DNA of 64,000 nucleotides from Bradyrhizobium sp. 200. GTDB lineage: Bacteria; Pseudomonadota; Alphaproteobacteria; Rhizobiales; Xanthobacteraceae. The notes below the pieces were generated by a model that was not told the origin of the DNA, did no database searches, and saw only the letters and a program-made list of their open reading frames with translations. The position numbers were made by a program, and so were the translations under genes. Numbering within the stretch: position 1 is the stretch's first letter; each line of letters begins with the position of its first letter. The stretch lies in NCBI RefSeq assembly GCF_023100945.1, contig NZ_CP064689.1, forward strand, positions 9,220,001-9,284,000, read 5' to 3'. Of this stretch, positions 32,803 through 44,201 are shown one piece after another.

Positions 32803-34929
32803 TTACGCCGCCTTGATGCGAGCCAGGAAGCGACCAACCTCGTTGCTGAGCGCTTCCGATTCTGCCGCGAGGCCGTCGGAAGATTGCAGCACGTCGGACG
32901 CGGTCTCGCCGGTCTGGTTGGCCGCGGTCGAGACGCCGACGATGTTGTTGGAAACGTTCTGCGTGCCGGAGGCCGCCTGCTGGATGTTGCGGGCGATTTC
33001 CGCCGTCGCCACGCCCTGCTCTTCGACCGCGGCGGCAACCGTGGTGGCGATCTCCGACATCTTGTCGATGATCTGGCCGATGCCCTTGATGGTGTCGACC
33101 GCTTCCTGGGTCGAGCCCTGAATGGCGGAGACCTGCGCGGTGATGCCCTCGGTGGCGCGCGCCGTTTGGGTGGCAAGGCTCTTGACCTCGGAGGCGACGA
33201 CGGCAAAGCCCTTGCCGGCTTCGCCCGCACGGGCGGCCTCGATGGTCGCATTCAGCGCCAGGAGGTTGGTCTGCGCCGCAATCGTGTTGATCAGGCCGAC
33301 CACTTCGCCAATGCGGTTCGCCGCATTGGCAAGCTCGGTGACCGTGACTTCGCTCTTCGCCACCTGCTCCACGGCCTGGGCCGCGATCCGCGTGGATTCG
33401 CCGACCTGCCGCGAAATCTCGCTGATCGAGCTCGCAAGCTCTTCGGTCGCCGATGCCACCGTCTGAACGTTCTGGGCTGCCTGTTCCGAAGCGGAAGCAA
33501 CGGCGCCGGTCTGTTCCTTGGCTTGCGCTGCGACCTTGGACATCTTTTCCGCCGACCCCTTCATGCGTGAGGCGGCGCTCGACACCGCGGCCAGCGCACT
33601 GGTCGCACCGTCATTGAACTCGCGCGTCAACTGGTCGATCATCGCGGCTTGACGCTGCTTCGCCTCCTGCTCCGCCGCCTTTTCGGCGGCGGCGGCGTTG
33701 GCCTGGACGATGCCTTCGCGGAACACCGACAGCGCTTCCGCCATCTGGCCGATCTCGTCGCCACCGCGCCTTGTTTCAACTTCGGCGGAGAGGTCACCGC
33801 CTGCAAGCCGCGTCATGGTCTTTTCCAGGCCGACCAGCCGCGCCACCAGATTACGGCCGATATAGAACCAGACGAACAAGGCGGCGCCGGCGACGCTGAT
33901 CGACGCAATCATCAGCATCACGAAAGTGCCGAACCCGATGGCCTCGTCGGAACGGTCGGTTGCTTCCTTGGTCTTGTTGGTGACGGCCTTGACCTGGCCG
34001 GCGACTTCCTTTGCAAGTTCATCGGTCAGGCCGCGCGTCTCATCCAGCAGCTTTTGGCCGAGCTGGCTGGCGGCGAGTTCCTTGCGACGCGTGTCGAAGA
34101 TCGTCTCGCCCGAGCCTAGCTTCAGCCAGGCTTCCCCCGCCTTGGGCAGGCCTTCGGTCGGCTGCAGCGTGTTGACGATATCGAGCTTCTCCTCGACCTT
34201 AGCCGACATCGCCTTGAAATTCTTCTCGAGCGCCGTGACGCTTTCGGCATTCGGCGCGACCGCGGCGCGGTCCAGCAGGCTCGACGCCAGATTGACGAAG
34301 CCGACCAGGTCGGCAAAGCCCTGCGACACCGGCACCTGGGTCGACACCAGCTTGAGCAGCGTCATCATGGTCTGGTTGGCATCGCCGCCCAACGTCATGG
34401 AGACCATGGTGATGTCGGCCTGGGCCTTTTCGTCGGCCGGGAGCAGCACGTCGTTGAGTTTCGTCTGGGTATTCTGGGCCGCCTTCACGATCTCTTCGCC
34501 ACGGGCGCTGAGCTTGAGACGATCGTCGACCGCTCCGTCGAGCGACGCCAGTTTGGTGTTCATCCCCGCGATCAGCTTCGTCAGCCGGTCGATCGACTCG
34601 CGGTCGGATTGGGTGCGCGCGACCGCGTCGAGCCGCTTGGCGATGCCTTCCTGACGCGCCTTCAGCGCGGTCATTTCCTGCTGCCGCTGTCCTTGCGATT
34701 TTGCCGCGAGCAAGGTCGGGGCGGAGCCGGCCAGCGCCTGGGTATCCGTTTGCAATCCCAACGTTTCGACAATTTCCGGAATGTTGCGGCCGGCGACTCC
34801 ATGGAAGAGATCGCGGACCTGCGAGAACATCAGCCAGGCGGCGGCGCCGGCGATGACAGTGGTTCCCGATACCGCCGCAAAGGCGAAGAAAAGTTTGGCC
34901 CGGATTCCGAGCTTGCGAGCTGATGTCAA
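32803..34929 (-). CDS. Methyl-accepting chemotaxis protein with a helical periplasmic sensor
   Basis: A 708-residue chemoreceptor. TTG 34929 is the likely start because GAGGAA lies 6 bases before it, and the reading then begins [14 protein letters not shown]. The first membrane helix is near [19 protein letters not shown]. The large periplasmic part (about 40-300) is nearly all helical, like the bimodular HBM sensor class. After the second helix ([20 protein letters not shown]) come HAMP ([20 protein letters not shown]) and the signalling hairpin ([20 protein letters not shown]). It starts 34 bp after the TRAP binding-protein stop on the same strand, which suggests joint expression. Confidence 0.9.
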   Translation of the reverse strand: MTSARKLGIRAKLFFAFAAVSGTTVIAGAAAWLMFSQVRDLFHGVAGRNIPEIVETLGLQTDTQALAGSAPTLLAAKSQGQRQQEMTALKARQEGIAKRLDAVARTQSDRESIDRLTKLIAGMNTKLASLDGAVDDRLKLSARGEEIVKAAQNTQTKLNDVLLPADEKAQADITMVSMTLGGDANQTMMTLLKLVSTQVPVSQGFADLVGFVNLASSLLDRAAVAPNAESVTALEKNFKAMSAKVEEKLDIVNTLQPTEGLPKAGEAWLKLGSGETIFDTRRKELAASQLGQKLLDETRGLTDELAKEVAGQVKAVTNKTKEATDRSDEAIGFGTFVMLMIASISVAGAALFVWFYIGRNLVARLVGLEKTMTRLAGGDLSAEVETRRGGDEIGQMAEALSVFREGIVQANAAAAEKAAEQEAKQRQAAMIDQLTREFNDGATSALAAVSSAASRMKGSAEKMSKVAAQAKEQTGAVASASEQAAQNVQTVASATEELASSISEISRQVGESTRIAAQAVEQVAKSEVTVTELANAANRIGEVVGLINTIAAQTNLLALNATIEAARAGEAGKGFAVVASEVKSLATQTARATEGITAQVSAIQGSTQEAVDTIKGIGQIIDKMSEIATTVAAAVEEQGVATAEIARNIQQAASGTQNVSNNIVGVSTAANQTGETASDVLQSSDGLAAESEALSNEVGRFLARIKAA

Positions 34930-34963
34930 AGTCTGTTCCTCAATTCTTGAGCGCAGCTTGTTA

Positions 34964-36019
34964 TTACTTGGTGGCAACCTTGTATTGCTGAATCAATTCC
35001 CTGGCGCGCGTGTAGAGCCGCTCGCCGTCAATGCCGAGCTTCGCCATGTTGGCTTTCCACTCCACCACGGCCGGCGCGGTGACCTTCTGCAGTTCGGCGC
35101 GCTGCTCGTCGCTGAAGGTCAGCACGGTGAAGCGCGGATCGTTCTGCAACTTCTTCTTGGTGACGGCTTCCTGCGCCTCGCGGATGCGCGCGCTGCCCAT
35201 CGCGATGTCGGAAGAGTGTTTTTCGATGATCTTCTTCAGATCAGCGGGCATCGATTCCCACGTGGCGCGATTCATGACGATCATCAACGCCGGCGCGGCC
35301 AGCCGCGCGTCGATCACGACCTTGAGCTGATCGGCGAGGAACTTGCCGCCCGCCCCCTTGGTGGTCGTCGCCGAGTCCCAGCCATAAGCAATCGCGTCGA
35401 CATAGCCGCTGGCGATGGTATCGCCGATCAGGTTGAGGGGAATGCCGAGCGGCACCGCACCGAGCTTGGCCAGCGCGACGCCGACCGTGGTGCTCGGCGT
35501 GCGCATGCGCAGGCCGCGGAAATCCTTCACCGACTGGATCTTCTTGCCGGTCGTAAAGATCGGATAGGGCGGCAGGACATAGAGACCAAGCACCTTCACC
35601 GACGCGTAGTCCTTGTCGAGCAGGCCCTCCTTGTAGAGCGACATCATCGCGGAGGTGCCCGAGATCGAATTATCGAACATGAAGGGCAGTTCCATTACCG
35701 ACGACTGCGGGAAACGGCCGGGATGGTATCCCTGCACGGTCGCCGCCATCTCGATGGCGCCCTTCTCAACCATCGTGAACAGTTCGGCCGGCTTGCCATA
35801 ACCGCCGAGCGGCTTCAGCGCCACTTCAATGCGCCCGCCGGATTCCTCCTCGACCGCCTTTGCAAACGGCAGCAGCACCTGATCGTAGGCGGCGGTGCTT
35901 TCGGTGTTGATCGAGCCGAAGCGCAACACCACTTCCGCGGCGGACGCAGGCGTGGCGAGAAAAGCGACGAGACCAAGCAGGGCTGTGGCCGCGGATTGCA
36001 TCCTGGTGCGGGAGAACAT
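34964..36019 (-). CDS. TRAP transporter DctP-type solute-binding protein (orphan)
   Basis: A 351-residue periplasmic protein from ATG 36019. The signal peptide ([17 protein letters not shown]) precedes [20 protein letters not shown]. The DctP fold is shown by [25 protein letters not shown] and [20 protein letters not shown], where the conserved Arg (RGLRMR) binds the substrate carboxylate. TRAP permease genes dctQ and dctM are absent nearby. The close downstream partner is a chemoreceptor, so this protein could serve as ligand-carrying co-receptor as well as, or instead of, transport. Confidence 0.88.
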   Translation of the reverse strand: MFSRTRMQSAATALLGLVAFLATPASAAEVVLRFGSINTESTAAYDQVLLPFAKAVEEESGGRIEVALKPLGGYGKPAELFTMVEKGAIEMAATVQGYHPGRFPQSSVMELPFMFDNSISGTSAMMSLYKEGLLDKDYASVKVLGLYVLPPYPIFTTGKKIQSVKDFRGLRMRTPSTTVGVALAKLGAVPLGIPLNLIGDTIASGYVDAIAYGWDSATTTKGAGGKFLADQLKVVIDARLAAPALMIVMNRATWESMPADLKKIIEKHSSDIAMGSARIREAQEAVTKKKLQNDPRFTVLTFSDEQRAELQKVTAPAVVEWKANMAKLGIDGERLYTRARELIQQYKVATK

Positions 36020-36385
36020 TCTGTTTCCTTCATCACCGTCAGTTGTCGAGTTGCAGCTCGCAGCACCTGACGGTCGCATGGGCGGGTCCTTGACAGCGTC
36101 AACCCTAGCTTTGGCGGATTAATCGTGAGTAAACCTTAGGCCGCCAACCGCACGCGCGCGATAACAAGCGCCTGCTATCGTCGATCACGCCAACGAGGCT
36201 TGATGAGATATCCGCAAAACTACGGATCTCGACGCACGCGATCGGCGCCTGCGATCGGTGATGCTGATTCTTGAAGCGATGGCCGAATCAACGATACGGC
36301 GCGCGACAGCGATCGAGACAAGCGCCGATAATTCCGTGATGCGGCATGCATGCCGTCGGGCTGGCCGCGACGCGCCAGGTCGACC
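36020..36385. other. 366-bp intergenic gap
   Basis: Contains the presumed promoter of the TRAP-binding-protein gene. No gene, strong hairpin or repeat was recognised. Confidence 0.5.
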
Positions 36386-37210
36386 CTACCGGTTGATCCA
36401 TTCCATCGCGGCGCGGTCCTGCAACGAGAACAGCGGTCCGTTGTAGAGGAACGAGCATTGATGGATCACCACCTGCCTGTCGCTGACGGTTACGTGCGAA
36501 TAATCCGGCAGCTCATGCGATCCGGGAATGTGGTCTGCCGTTTCGAGATCGAACGCCACCTGATGCGACAGCGCGCGCTGGATATGAAACGGAATGCCGC
36601 GCCAGACGCCCGAGATCGGCCGGTGCAGATGGCCCATGAACAGATAATCCGGCTTTCGCGTGCGCGCGACCACGTCCCATTCGGCCTCGGGATTGGCGAG
36701 CTTGATGCCGTCCATGTAACGCAGCCCGGTGTCGAACGGCGGATGGTGCTGGAACAGCAGCAGTGGGCGGTCGGCCGGCGCCGAGGCCAGCGCGTGTTCG
36801 AGGAAAGCGAGCCGCGCCTCACACAGCAATCCGGCATGATCAGGAGCGGCCTCATTCAGCGTGTCGAGCGTGACGACCGTCGCAGCGTCGAACGGATGAA
36901 CAGACTGCACGAAGCCCGCTTCGTCGCGGGGCACGCCGGGGAAGTAGCGGCCGAACGGATCGCGCTTGTCGTGGTTACCCATCAGGAGAATGGTCGGGGC
37001 ATTCATGCGCGCGAGCACCGAAGCAAGATTTTCGTAGGCCGCGTCCTCACCCCAATGGGCGAGATCGCCGGTGACGATCACGAAGGAAATGTCGGGATGA
37101 TCGCGGTTGATCCGATCGACCGCGGCGCTAAGCCTCTCGGTGGGATCCAGCCCGTAGAGCTTGCGGCCACGCGCGACGAAATGAGTGTCGGTGAGAATGA
37201 CGAATTTCAT
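36386..37210 (-). CDS. Metallophosphodiesterase, CpdA/GpdQ type (second of a pair)
   Basis: A 274-residue dinuclear-metal phosphoesterase from ATG 37210. Its motifs in order are ILTDTHF (DxH), IVTGDLAHWGE (GD), LLMGNHDKR (GNHD), LFQHHPPF and FMGHLHRP (GHxH). All metal ligands of the calcineurin-like fold are present. It overlaps the related upstream gene by 4 bp (ATGA). Relatives split cAMP or glycerophosphodiesters; with a sugar or glycerophosphate-type ABC importer upstream, the second is more attractive here but not proven. Confidence 0.88.
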   Translation of the reverse strand: MKFVILTDTHFVARGRKLYGLDPTERLSAAVDRINRDHPDISFVIVTGDLAHWGEDAAYENLASVLARMNAPTILLMGNHDKRDPFGRYFPGVPRDEAGFVQSVHPFDAATVVTLDTLNEAAPDHAGLLCEARLAFLEHALASAPADRPLLLFQHHPPFDTGLRYMDGIKLANPEAEWDVVARTRKPDYLFMGHLHRPISGVWRGIPFHIQRALSHQVAFDLETADHIPGSHELPDYSHVTVSDRQVVIHQCSFLYNGPLFSLQDRAAMEWINR

Positions 37211-38031
37211 CGCGCCATGGTCTCCCGGTCCCACGCCTTGTAATCAGGCGAGCCCTCGATCCGGATCGGGCCGGCATAGCCGAACTCGACCATATGAACG
37301 GTGACGTAATCCTCGCCGAAGAACACGACGCCATAGGCTTCCGGCAAATCGGATGCGCTCAGCAGCTCCTTCTCGGCAAACACCGGATAGCTCGCATGGT
37401 TGGTGCCGCGCAGCGACGAGGCGGGAACGCCGGCCACGGAACCTGCCAGCGGCAAATGGCAATGGCCGAAGAAGATATGACGGATCCTCTCGTGATGCCG
37501 GCCGACGATGTTGCGGAAGGCGACATCATCGAGCAGCCCGATCCGGTCCACCGGTTCGAGATGGGTTGGCATCGGATTGTGATGCATGAACAGGAGAAAC
37601 GGCCCGGGATGTTCGGACAGCCGCGCCTCCAGCCATTGCCGCCGCACGTCGCAGAAATGGCCAGCGTGAGTCTTCGGCTGCACCGTGTCGAGAAACAGGC
37701 AGCGTCCGGCCGCGGTGTCGTGCACGCCGTGTGCGAAGCCGCCCGGTCCATCATAATCCGGAAAGACGCTCAGGAAGGTTGCGCGCTGGTCGTGATTGCC
37801 AATGCACAGCCGTACCGGAACGGGAAACCGGTCGAGCCGCGCCTTGAGCCATTCATAATCGTCGCGGTCGCCCCAATCGGAGAGATCGCCGGTGATCACC
37901 AGCAACTCGGCATCGTGGTGACACTTCAGGATATCGGTCAGCGCCCGCTCGAAATTGAGCCTGGGATCGCGGCCGCCAATGGTCTTGCCGGGCGCCGTCA
38001 GATGGATGTCGCTCATATGGATAAGCTTCAT
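37207..38031 (-). CDS. Metallophosphodiesterase, CpdA/GpdQ type (first of a pair)
   Basis: A 274-residue paralogue of the next gene, from ATG 38031. Motifs: HMSDIHLTAPG (DxH), VITGDLSDWGD (GD), CIGNHDQR (GNHD), FMHHNPMP and FFGHCHLPL (GHxH). It ends in the start of the second copy (ATGA overlap). Pairing of two divergent copies suggests a heteromer or two related substrates. It lies 77 bp after the solute-binding protein of the ABC importer. Confidence 0.89.
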   Translation of the reverse strand: MKLIHMSDIHLTAPGKTIGGRDPRLNFERALTDILKCHHDAELLVITGDLSDWGDRDDYEWLKARLDRFPVPVRLCIGNHDQRATFLSVFPDYDGPGGFAHGVHDTAAGRCLFLDTVQPKTHAGHFCDVRRQWLEARLSEHPGPFLLFMHHNPMPTHLEPVDRIGLLDDVAFRNIVGRHHERIRHIFFGHCHLPLAGSVAGVPASSLRGTNHASYPVFAEKELLSASDLPEAYGVVFFGEDYVTVHMVEFGYAGPIRIEGSPDYKAWDRETMAR

Positions 38032-38108
38032 GGCTACCTCGATGGTCTTCCTGGATGAAGTCTGCCGCGGCGTGTCCAAGCCCGCCGCGGCAGTTGTCGA
38101 CGCAAGGC

Positions 38109-39383
38109 TCAGCGGCCTGAGCCGACGGTCTTGGGCAGCAGCTTCTGCACGTCGGTCGTCATGTCCGCGAGCACGGCTTCCGGCTCCTTGGCGCGCGCGC
38201 CGGTGACGATGCTGTTGAGGTGATCCTTGATCACGTCGGTGATCTTGAGGCCGTTGTCGCCGGGGAACGCGTACCATTTGGTTAGGAGCGCGAGCTGGCT
38301 GACGGCGGTGTAGTTGTTCGGATTCTTGACGTAGAAATCCTTCAGGTAGACGTCGTTGGCGACCTTGTTGGGCGGCATGTAGCCGGTGGTTTCCGCCATG
38401 ATGGCCGCCCCCTTCGGACCGGTCCAGAATTTCACCACCTCCCAGGCCGCATCGCGCTTGGCCTTGTCCTTGGCGAGGATCAGCACGACGTTGCCGCCCG
38501 CCGGCAGACGGCCGTTCGGCGACACCACGTCGGGGAAGGTGTGAGTCTTCAGCTCGAACTTGCCGCCGATCATCTGCGTCGTCTTGTTGAGGTCGGACGT
38601 CGAGGTGATGTGGATGCCGGTCTTGCCGGCGGCGAAGGTCGCGCGCATCGCCGGCTGGTCGAGATTGGGCATGCCGGCCTCGGTGACGAGCCTTGCCAGC
38701 GTCCGAATCGCGAACTGGCCTTCCGGTCCGTTGAACGCCACCTTGGCTTCATCGGCGTTCAGCATGGTGCCACCGCGTGAAAACACCGGCGCCTGCCACA
38801 GCCAGTTGCCGGTGATGTCCCAAGCATAGGTGATGCCGTTGATGTCGGGGCCGAGCGCCTTGATCTTCCTGGCGAGATCGATCAGCCCGTCCCATGTCTT
38901 CGGCAGGTTGGCCGGATCGGCACCGGCTTTCTTGGCCAGATCGAGGTTGACGTAGACGATCGGCAGCGAGATCGCGAACGGCAGCGCATAGACCTTGCCG
39001 CTGGCGGTGCCGATATCGAACATCGCCTGGTGGAAGCCCTGCTTGTCGAAATCCTTCTCCGCTGCGATATAGCCGTCGAGTTCGGCGGGAATGTTCTTGT
39101 CCACCAGCACGCGGATGCGGTTGAGACCCTGGAAGGTCACGTCGGGCATCTGATTGGTCACCGCCTCGCGCAGGACTTTCTGGGTACCCTCCTCATAGGA
39201 ATCGTACGCCGCGCGCAGCGTGATCTTGATGTCCGGCCGCACCTTGGCGAACTCCTCGATGATGCGCTTGTGGGTGCCCTCGAACAATTCGGCGTAGGGA
39301 TACTGAACGACGACTTCGGTCTCTGCATGTGCGAGACCTGCGGCGAGCGAAAGAGCGGTGGCGGCAATCCATGTTCTGAACAT
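38109..39383 (-). CDS. Extracellular solute-binding protein of a carbohydrate/glycerophosphate-type ABC importer
   Basis: A 424-residue periplasmic protein of the SBP_bac_1/UgpB group. A signal peptide (MFRTWIAATALSLAAGLAHA) is followed by VVVQYPYAELFEGTHKRIIE, a typical first lobe, then YALPFAISLPIVYVNLDLAK and PAGGNVVLILAKDKAKRDAA. Its stop lies 77 bp from the phosphodiesterase pair, and the permeases follow upstream on the same strand. UgpB binds glycerol-3-phosphate or glycerophosphodiesters; the ligand here is inferred from context only. Confidence 0.89.
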   Translation of the reverse strand: MFRTWIAATALSLAAGLAHAETEVVVQYPYAELFEGTHKRIIEEFAKVRPDIKITLRAAYDSYEEGTQKVLREAVTNQMPDVTFQGLNRIRVLVDKNIPAELDGYIAAEKDFDKQGFHQAMFDIGTASGKVYALPFAISLPIVYVNLDLAKKAGADPANLPKTWDGLIDLARKIKALGPDINGITYAWDITGNWLWQAPVFSRGGTMLNADEAKVAFNGPEGQFAIRTLARLVTEAGMPNLDQPAMRATFAAGKTGIHITSTSDLNKTTQMIGGKFELKTHTFPDVVSPNGRLPAGGNVVLILAKDKAKRDAAWEVVKFWTGPKGAAIMAETTGYMPPNKVANDVYLKDFYVKNPNNYTAVSQLALLTKWYAFPGDNGLKITDVIKDHLNSIVTGARAKEPEAVLADMTTDVQKLLPKTVGSGR

Positions 39384-39417
39384 TGTCGTCTCCTTGAGGG
39401 TTGAAAAACAACGCGGG

Positions 39418-40254
39418 TTACTTGATGCCGGTCAGCGTGATGCCTTCGATGAAGCGGCGCTGGGCGAACAGGAAGGCGATGACCAGCGGCGCGATGATGA
39501 CGATCGCGGCCGCCATCAGCGGGCCATAGTTGGTGCCGGCCTCGTTGTTGCGGAACTGCGCGACCGCAAGCGGCGGCGTCTGCAGATGCCCGCTGTTCAG
39601 CACGATCAGCGGCCAGAAATAATCGTTCCAGTGCGCGACCACCGAGAAGATGCCGAACGCGGTCACCGCCGGGATCGCGGTCGGCAGCATCACGCGCCAG
39701 ACGATGCCGAACTCGGAAATTCCGTCCATCCGCGCAGCATCGATCAGGTCATCAGGCACGGTCTTGAAGAACTGGCGCATCAGGAAGATGCCGAACACCG
39801 AGATCGTGAACGGCAGCACCAGCGCCGCGTAGCTATCGAGCACGCCGAGCTTGTGCAGCAGCAGGAACACCGGGATCGCGGTTGCCTGCGGCGGAATCAG
39901 GATGCAGAACACGACCAGCGCGAACAGCACGTCGCGGCCGAGGAAGCGCAGCTTCGCAAGGGCATAGGCGGCCGGCAGCGCGACCAGCACCTGCAGGCCG
40001 AAGATCGAAATCGTCACGATCAGCCCGTTGAGCAGATAGCGCCACAGATCGGCCTTGGCGAAGGCCGTCCGGAGATTGTCCCACAGCGCGAAATGGTAGG
40101 GGATCAGATGCAGATCGGAGGAGAAGATCTCGGTTTGCGGTTTTGACGCGGTCGACAGCATCCAGATGAAGGGCGTCAGCATCGCCAGCGCGCCGGCCAG
40201 CAGCAGGAGGTGCCGGGTCGCAGACCAGAGAAACATGCGCGACCGTATTGTCAT
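39418..40254 (-). CDS. Carbohydrate-type ABC permease, MalG/UgpE-like
   Basis: A 278-residue membrane protein from ATG 40254 with six helices. The EAA-loop is DDLIDAARMDGISEFGIVWR followed by VMLPTAIPAVTAFGIF. The FIWMLSTASKPQTEIF start is typical of MalG/UgpE. It overlaps the partner permease by 4 bp, so the two are coupled. Confidence 0.9.
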   Translation of the reverse strand: MTIRSRMFLWSATRHLLLLAGALAMLTPFIWMLSTASKPQTEIFSSDLHLIPYHFALWDNLRTAFAKADLWRYLLNGLIVTISIFGLQVLVALPAAYALAKLRFLGRDVLFALVVFCILIPPQATAIPVFLLLHKLGVLDSYAALVLPFTISVFGIFLMRQFFKTVPDDLIDAARMDGISEFGIVWRVMLPTAIPAVTAFGIFSVVAHWNDYFWPLIVLNSGHLQTPPLAVAQFRNNEAGTNYGPLMAAAIVIIAPLVIAFLFAQRRFIEGITLTGIK

Positions 40255-41193
40255 GCGTAGTGCACTTCGCGGTTGCCGAGTGTGGATTTGAGCAGCGTGA
40301 GCAGCAGCACGAAGGCCAGGAACACCACCGTAACCGCCGCGCCATAACCGGAACGGAAGAACTCGAACCCTTCCGTGTACATCGTGTAGATCAGCACCTC
40401 GGACGATTTCGAGGGACCGCCCTTGGTCAAGACCTGAACGGTGTCGAACACCTGAAACGAGCGGATCGCAGAGATCGCCACCACGAACAGCGTGACCGGC
40501 CCGAGCATCGGCCACGTCACCAGGCGGAAGCGCGACCACGCGCTTTCGGCGCCGTCGATCTCGGCGGCGTCGTAGAGATGCTTCGGGATCGAGACGAGGC
40601 CGGCGAGAAACAGCACCATGTTGAAACCGACCGCCTGCCATATGCCGATCACGCACAGCGAATAAAGCGCGGTGCCGCGGTCCTGCAGCCAACTATGGCC
40701 CTGCAACCCCGCGGCGCGCAGAAGCCCGTTCACGAGGCCAAACTGCGGGTGCAGCATGAACTCCCAGACGATCGCCATCGCGATCAGCGTTGCCATCACG
40801 GGAAGGAAATAGACGGTGCGATACCAGCTCCGCAGGCCTGCACCGCTCTGGATCAGGAGCGCAACGCCGAGCCCGAGCGCCACGGCGCCCGGCACCACGA
40901 TGGCGACATAGGTCAGCGTGTTCTTCAGCGAAATCCAGAACACCCGGTCGGCGAACATCTCTTGGTAGTTCGACAGGCCGATCCAGGAGAAGGATGGCGC
41001 ACCGAGCTGGTAGTCCGTAAACGACAGCGCGATCACGCCACCGAGCGGGCCGATCAGCATCATCAGCATCAGCACGAAGGCGGGCGCAGCCAGCGCGTAG
41101 GCGGCGGCCGATCGCCCTGCCGAACGGGGGCCGGCAAACACCCGCGCACGGACGCCCGGCGCTGCCGCCACCCCCCGCAGCGTGGCGGCGGCG

Positions 41194-41201
<8 letters not shown>
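40251..41201 (-). CDS. Carbohydrate-type ABC permease, MalF/UgpA-like
   Basis: A 316-residue membrane protein. TTG 41201 is chosen because it overlaps the end of the ATPase gene by 8 bp; a much longer reading from 41300 would lie fully within that gene. Helices begin at YALAAPAFVLMLMMLIGPLG. The EAA-loop is HLYDAAEIDGAESAWSRFRL then VTWPMLGPVTLF. It forms the channel with the MalG-like partner. Confidence 0.88.
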
Positions 41202-42351
<1,150 letters not shown>

Positions 42352-42495
42352 TTCAATCCGGTATCCGTAAGTGCGGGTACCGGATGTCCTAAAGGGCTTG
42401 TTTGACAGTTATATCACAGTGGAACAACCGGCCAGGCTTGATCCCAGCTTTCCACCGGTCGCTGCATGCGCCGCGACAGAGAGACGCAATCCTGC

Positions 42496-42852
42496 CTACA
42501 CTTTCACCAGGCTTTCGAAGCCGCCAAAGATCATCCGCTTGCCGTCGAACGGCATCGGCCCGTCCGCCATCGACGAGAGCCGCGGATCCGCCATCACCTT
42601 GGCGTTGATCTTGTCGCGCTGGGCGCGCGACTTGTAGGTGATCCAGGAGAACACAACAGTCTCACCCGGCTTGAGCTTGACGCTGCGCGGGAACGAGGTG
42701 AGCTTGCCGACCTTGACGTCGTCGGCGACCCATTCGCGGTAGTCCAGCGCGCCATACTCGCGCCAGAGCTTGCCGCACTTCTTCGATAGTGCGGCGTATT
42801 CCGCGAGCTTTTTCTTCGGCACGGCAACGATGAAGCCATCGACGTAAGGCAT
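42496..42852 (-). CDS. DUF1428 (YbaA-like) protein
   Basis: A 118-residue protein of the dimeric alpha-beta barrel group. The start MPYVDGFIVAVPKKKLAEYA, the central EYGALDYREWVADDVKVGKL and FSWITYKSRAQRDKINAKVM are the family landmarks. No function is known. It is the last gene of a run with ArsR, SRPBCC and DUF899 genes. Confidence 0.9.
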   Translation of the reverse strand: MPYVDGFIVAVPKKKLAEYAALSKKCGKLWREYGALDYREWVADDVKVGKLTSFPRSVKLKPGETVVFSWITYKSRAQRDKINAKVMADPRLSSMADGPMPFDGKRMIFGGFESLVKV

Positions 42853-42877
42853 GGGGAAATTTCCTCTTATTCTCCGG

Positions 42878-42954
42878 CGTCATTGCGAGCGTAGCGAAGC
42901 AATCCATCTTTTCTTTGCGGCCTGATGGATTGCTTCGCTACGCTCGCAATGACG
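42878..42954. repeat. Perfect 31-bp inverted repeat between DUF899 and DUF1428 genes (REP-like)
   Basis: The arms at 42878-42908 and 42924-42954 are exact inverted copies with a 15-bp loop. They start CGTCATTGCGAGCGTAGCG and end in GATGGATT at the loop. The CGTCATTGCGAG motif recurs in repeats at 48392 and 57105. A long RNA stem here could affect stability or expression of the two flanking genes. Confidence 0.88.
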
Positions 42955-42965
42955 GCCAGGCGATT

Positions 42966-43694
42966 TTAGCTATGACAACAGGATGCCTGAACCGGCGCCG
43001 GCTGGTATTGGTCACGTAGCCGCACCCAGTCCATCGGGTATGGCAGGCTTTCCTCATGACGCCCGAACGGAGTGAGATCGAGGTAATGATAGGCGGCGTT
43101 CATCATGTCGAGGCCGCGCGAGTAACAGGAATAGGTGTGGAAGATGTTCCCGGCCTCGTCGCGATAGAACACGCTGATCCCGGGCGCTTCCTCGCTGCCA
43201 AACGGGGTGGTTCCGAAATTGTAGTTGCCGCCTCGCTCGATTTGCTCTGGCGTGAACGAAACGCCGTAGTCGTAATTGAACGTGTTGCCACCTGATGACA
43301 GCCAGTCGAAGGTCCAGCCCATGCGCTGCTTGAAGGCGGCGAGCTTTGGCAGCGGCGCGCGCGAGACCGCAACCATGGCGGTGTCGCGGGCGGCGAGATG
43401 CGGGATCATGCGCTCGAAGCCATCGGCCCAGAACGAGCAGCTCTTGCAGGCCTCGTTCCAGTCGGGCGCAAACATGACGTGCTGCACCACGAGTTGGCTG
43501 CATCCCTTGAACAGGTCGGCCAAGGTCACTTTTCCATCGGGCCCGTCGAACACGTAATCCTTGTCGACCTTGACCCATGGCAGCGCACGGCGCTCCTCGG
43601 CCAGGCGCTCGCGCGCTTTCGTATATTCCTTCTCATGCGCAAGGTGGGCCTTGCGCGCAGCGGTCCATTCCTCGCGGGAAACGACGGCGTGCAT
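42966..43694 (-). CDS. DUF899 thioredoxin-fold family protein
   Basis: A 242-residue protein. The N-terminal basic helix (SREEWTAARKAHLAHEKEYT) and VDKDYVFDGPDGKVTLADLF precede a thioredoxin-like core (CSQLVVQHVMFAPDW, then CKSCSFWADGF with two cysteines). The DUF899 landmark VSRAPLPKLAAFKQRMGW is present. Function is unknown. It ends in QASCCHS, an unusual double-Cys tail. Sits between the SRPBCC and DUF1428 genes. Confidence 0.88.
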   Translation of the reverse strand: MHAVVSREEWTAARKAHLAHEKEYTKARERLAEERRALPWVKVDKDYVFDGPDGKVTLADLFKGCSQLVVQHVMFAPDWNEACKSCSFWADGFERMIPHLAARDTAMVAVSRAPLPKLAAFKQRMGWTFDWLSSGGNTFNYDYGVSFTPEQIERGGNYNFGTTPFGSEEAPGISVFYRDEAGNIFHTYSCYSRGLDMMNAAYHYLDLTPFGRHEESLPYPMDWVRLRDQYQPAPVQASCCHS

Positions 43695-43718
43695 GGGTTG
43701 CTCCTGTGTTAAGGCCAG

Positions 43719-44201
43719 CTAGCTTTCGAGATAGCTTTCGAGTTTGCCGAGGAATTCCGTCCATCCGCGCTCGTGATTGTCGCGCGCGGTCGTATCGGCG
43801 AACTGCTCGTGCAGGAAAGTGAGCAGGGTGCCGCTGCCTTCCGGCTTCATCGAGATCGTCACCAGCGATTCCCGCTCCGGCGTGGAATGCCACGCCCAGC
43901 TAAACACCAGCCGCTCATTCGGCACGACCTCGCGATAGACGCCGCCGACCTCGTTGTAGGCGCCCTTGGCGTTGAAGCTGATGCGATAGCGGCCGCCGAC
44001 GCGCAGATCGATATCGGCCTTGACCGAGCCTTCCTCGACCGATCCAGGCCCGAACCATTGCACTAGCTTTTGCGGGTCGGCCCACGCGGCGTAGACTTTT
44101 TCGGGCGCCGCGTTGAGCCGGCGCTTGAGCGTGAGGCTGGGGCGCTCGGCGGGCTCGGCATCGCGGTCGCTTGACTTGATAGGGCTTGACTGGGCGGCCA
44201 T
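43719..44201 (-). CDS. SRPBCC/AHSA1-type ligand-binding protein
   Basis: A 160-residue protein from ATG 44201. The AHSA1 pattern is LNAAPEKVYAAWADPQKLVQ, WFGPG, then VGGRYRISF and YREVVPNERLVFSWAW, ending in HERGWTEFLGKLESYL. This fold binds small hydrophobic ligands. The first 46 codons overlap, in another frame, the last part of the ArsR gene, so the two are translated together. Such ArsR-AHSA1 pairs are common. Confidence 0.85.
   Translation of the reverse strand: MAAQSSPIKSSDRDAEPAERPSLTLKRRLNAAPEKVYAAWADPQKLVQWFGPGSVEEGSVKADIDLRVGGRYRISFNAKGAYNEVGGVYREVVPNERLVFSWAWHSTPERESLVTISMKPEGSGTLLTFLHEQFADTTARDNHERGWTEFLGKLESYLES

Noticed and set aside
34781..36070. 429-codon plus-strand frame over the TRAP binding-protein gene
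   Set aside because: The minus strand encodes a DctP protein with signal peptide; the plus frame is Arg/His-rich shadow sequence.
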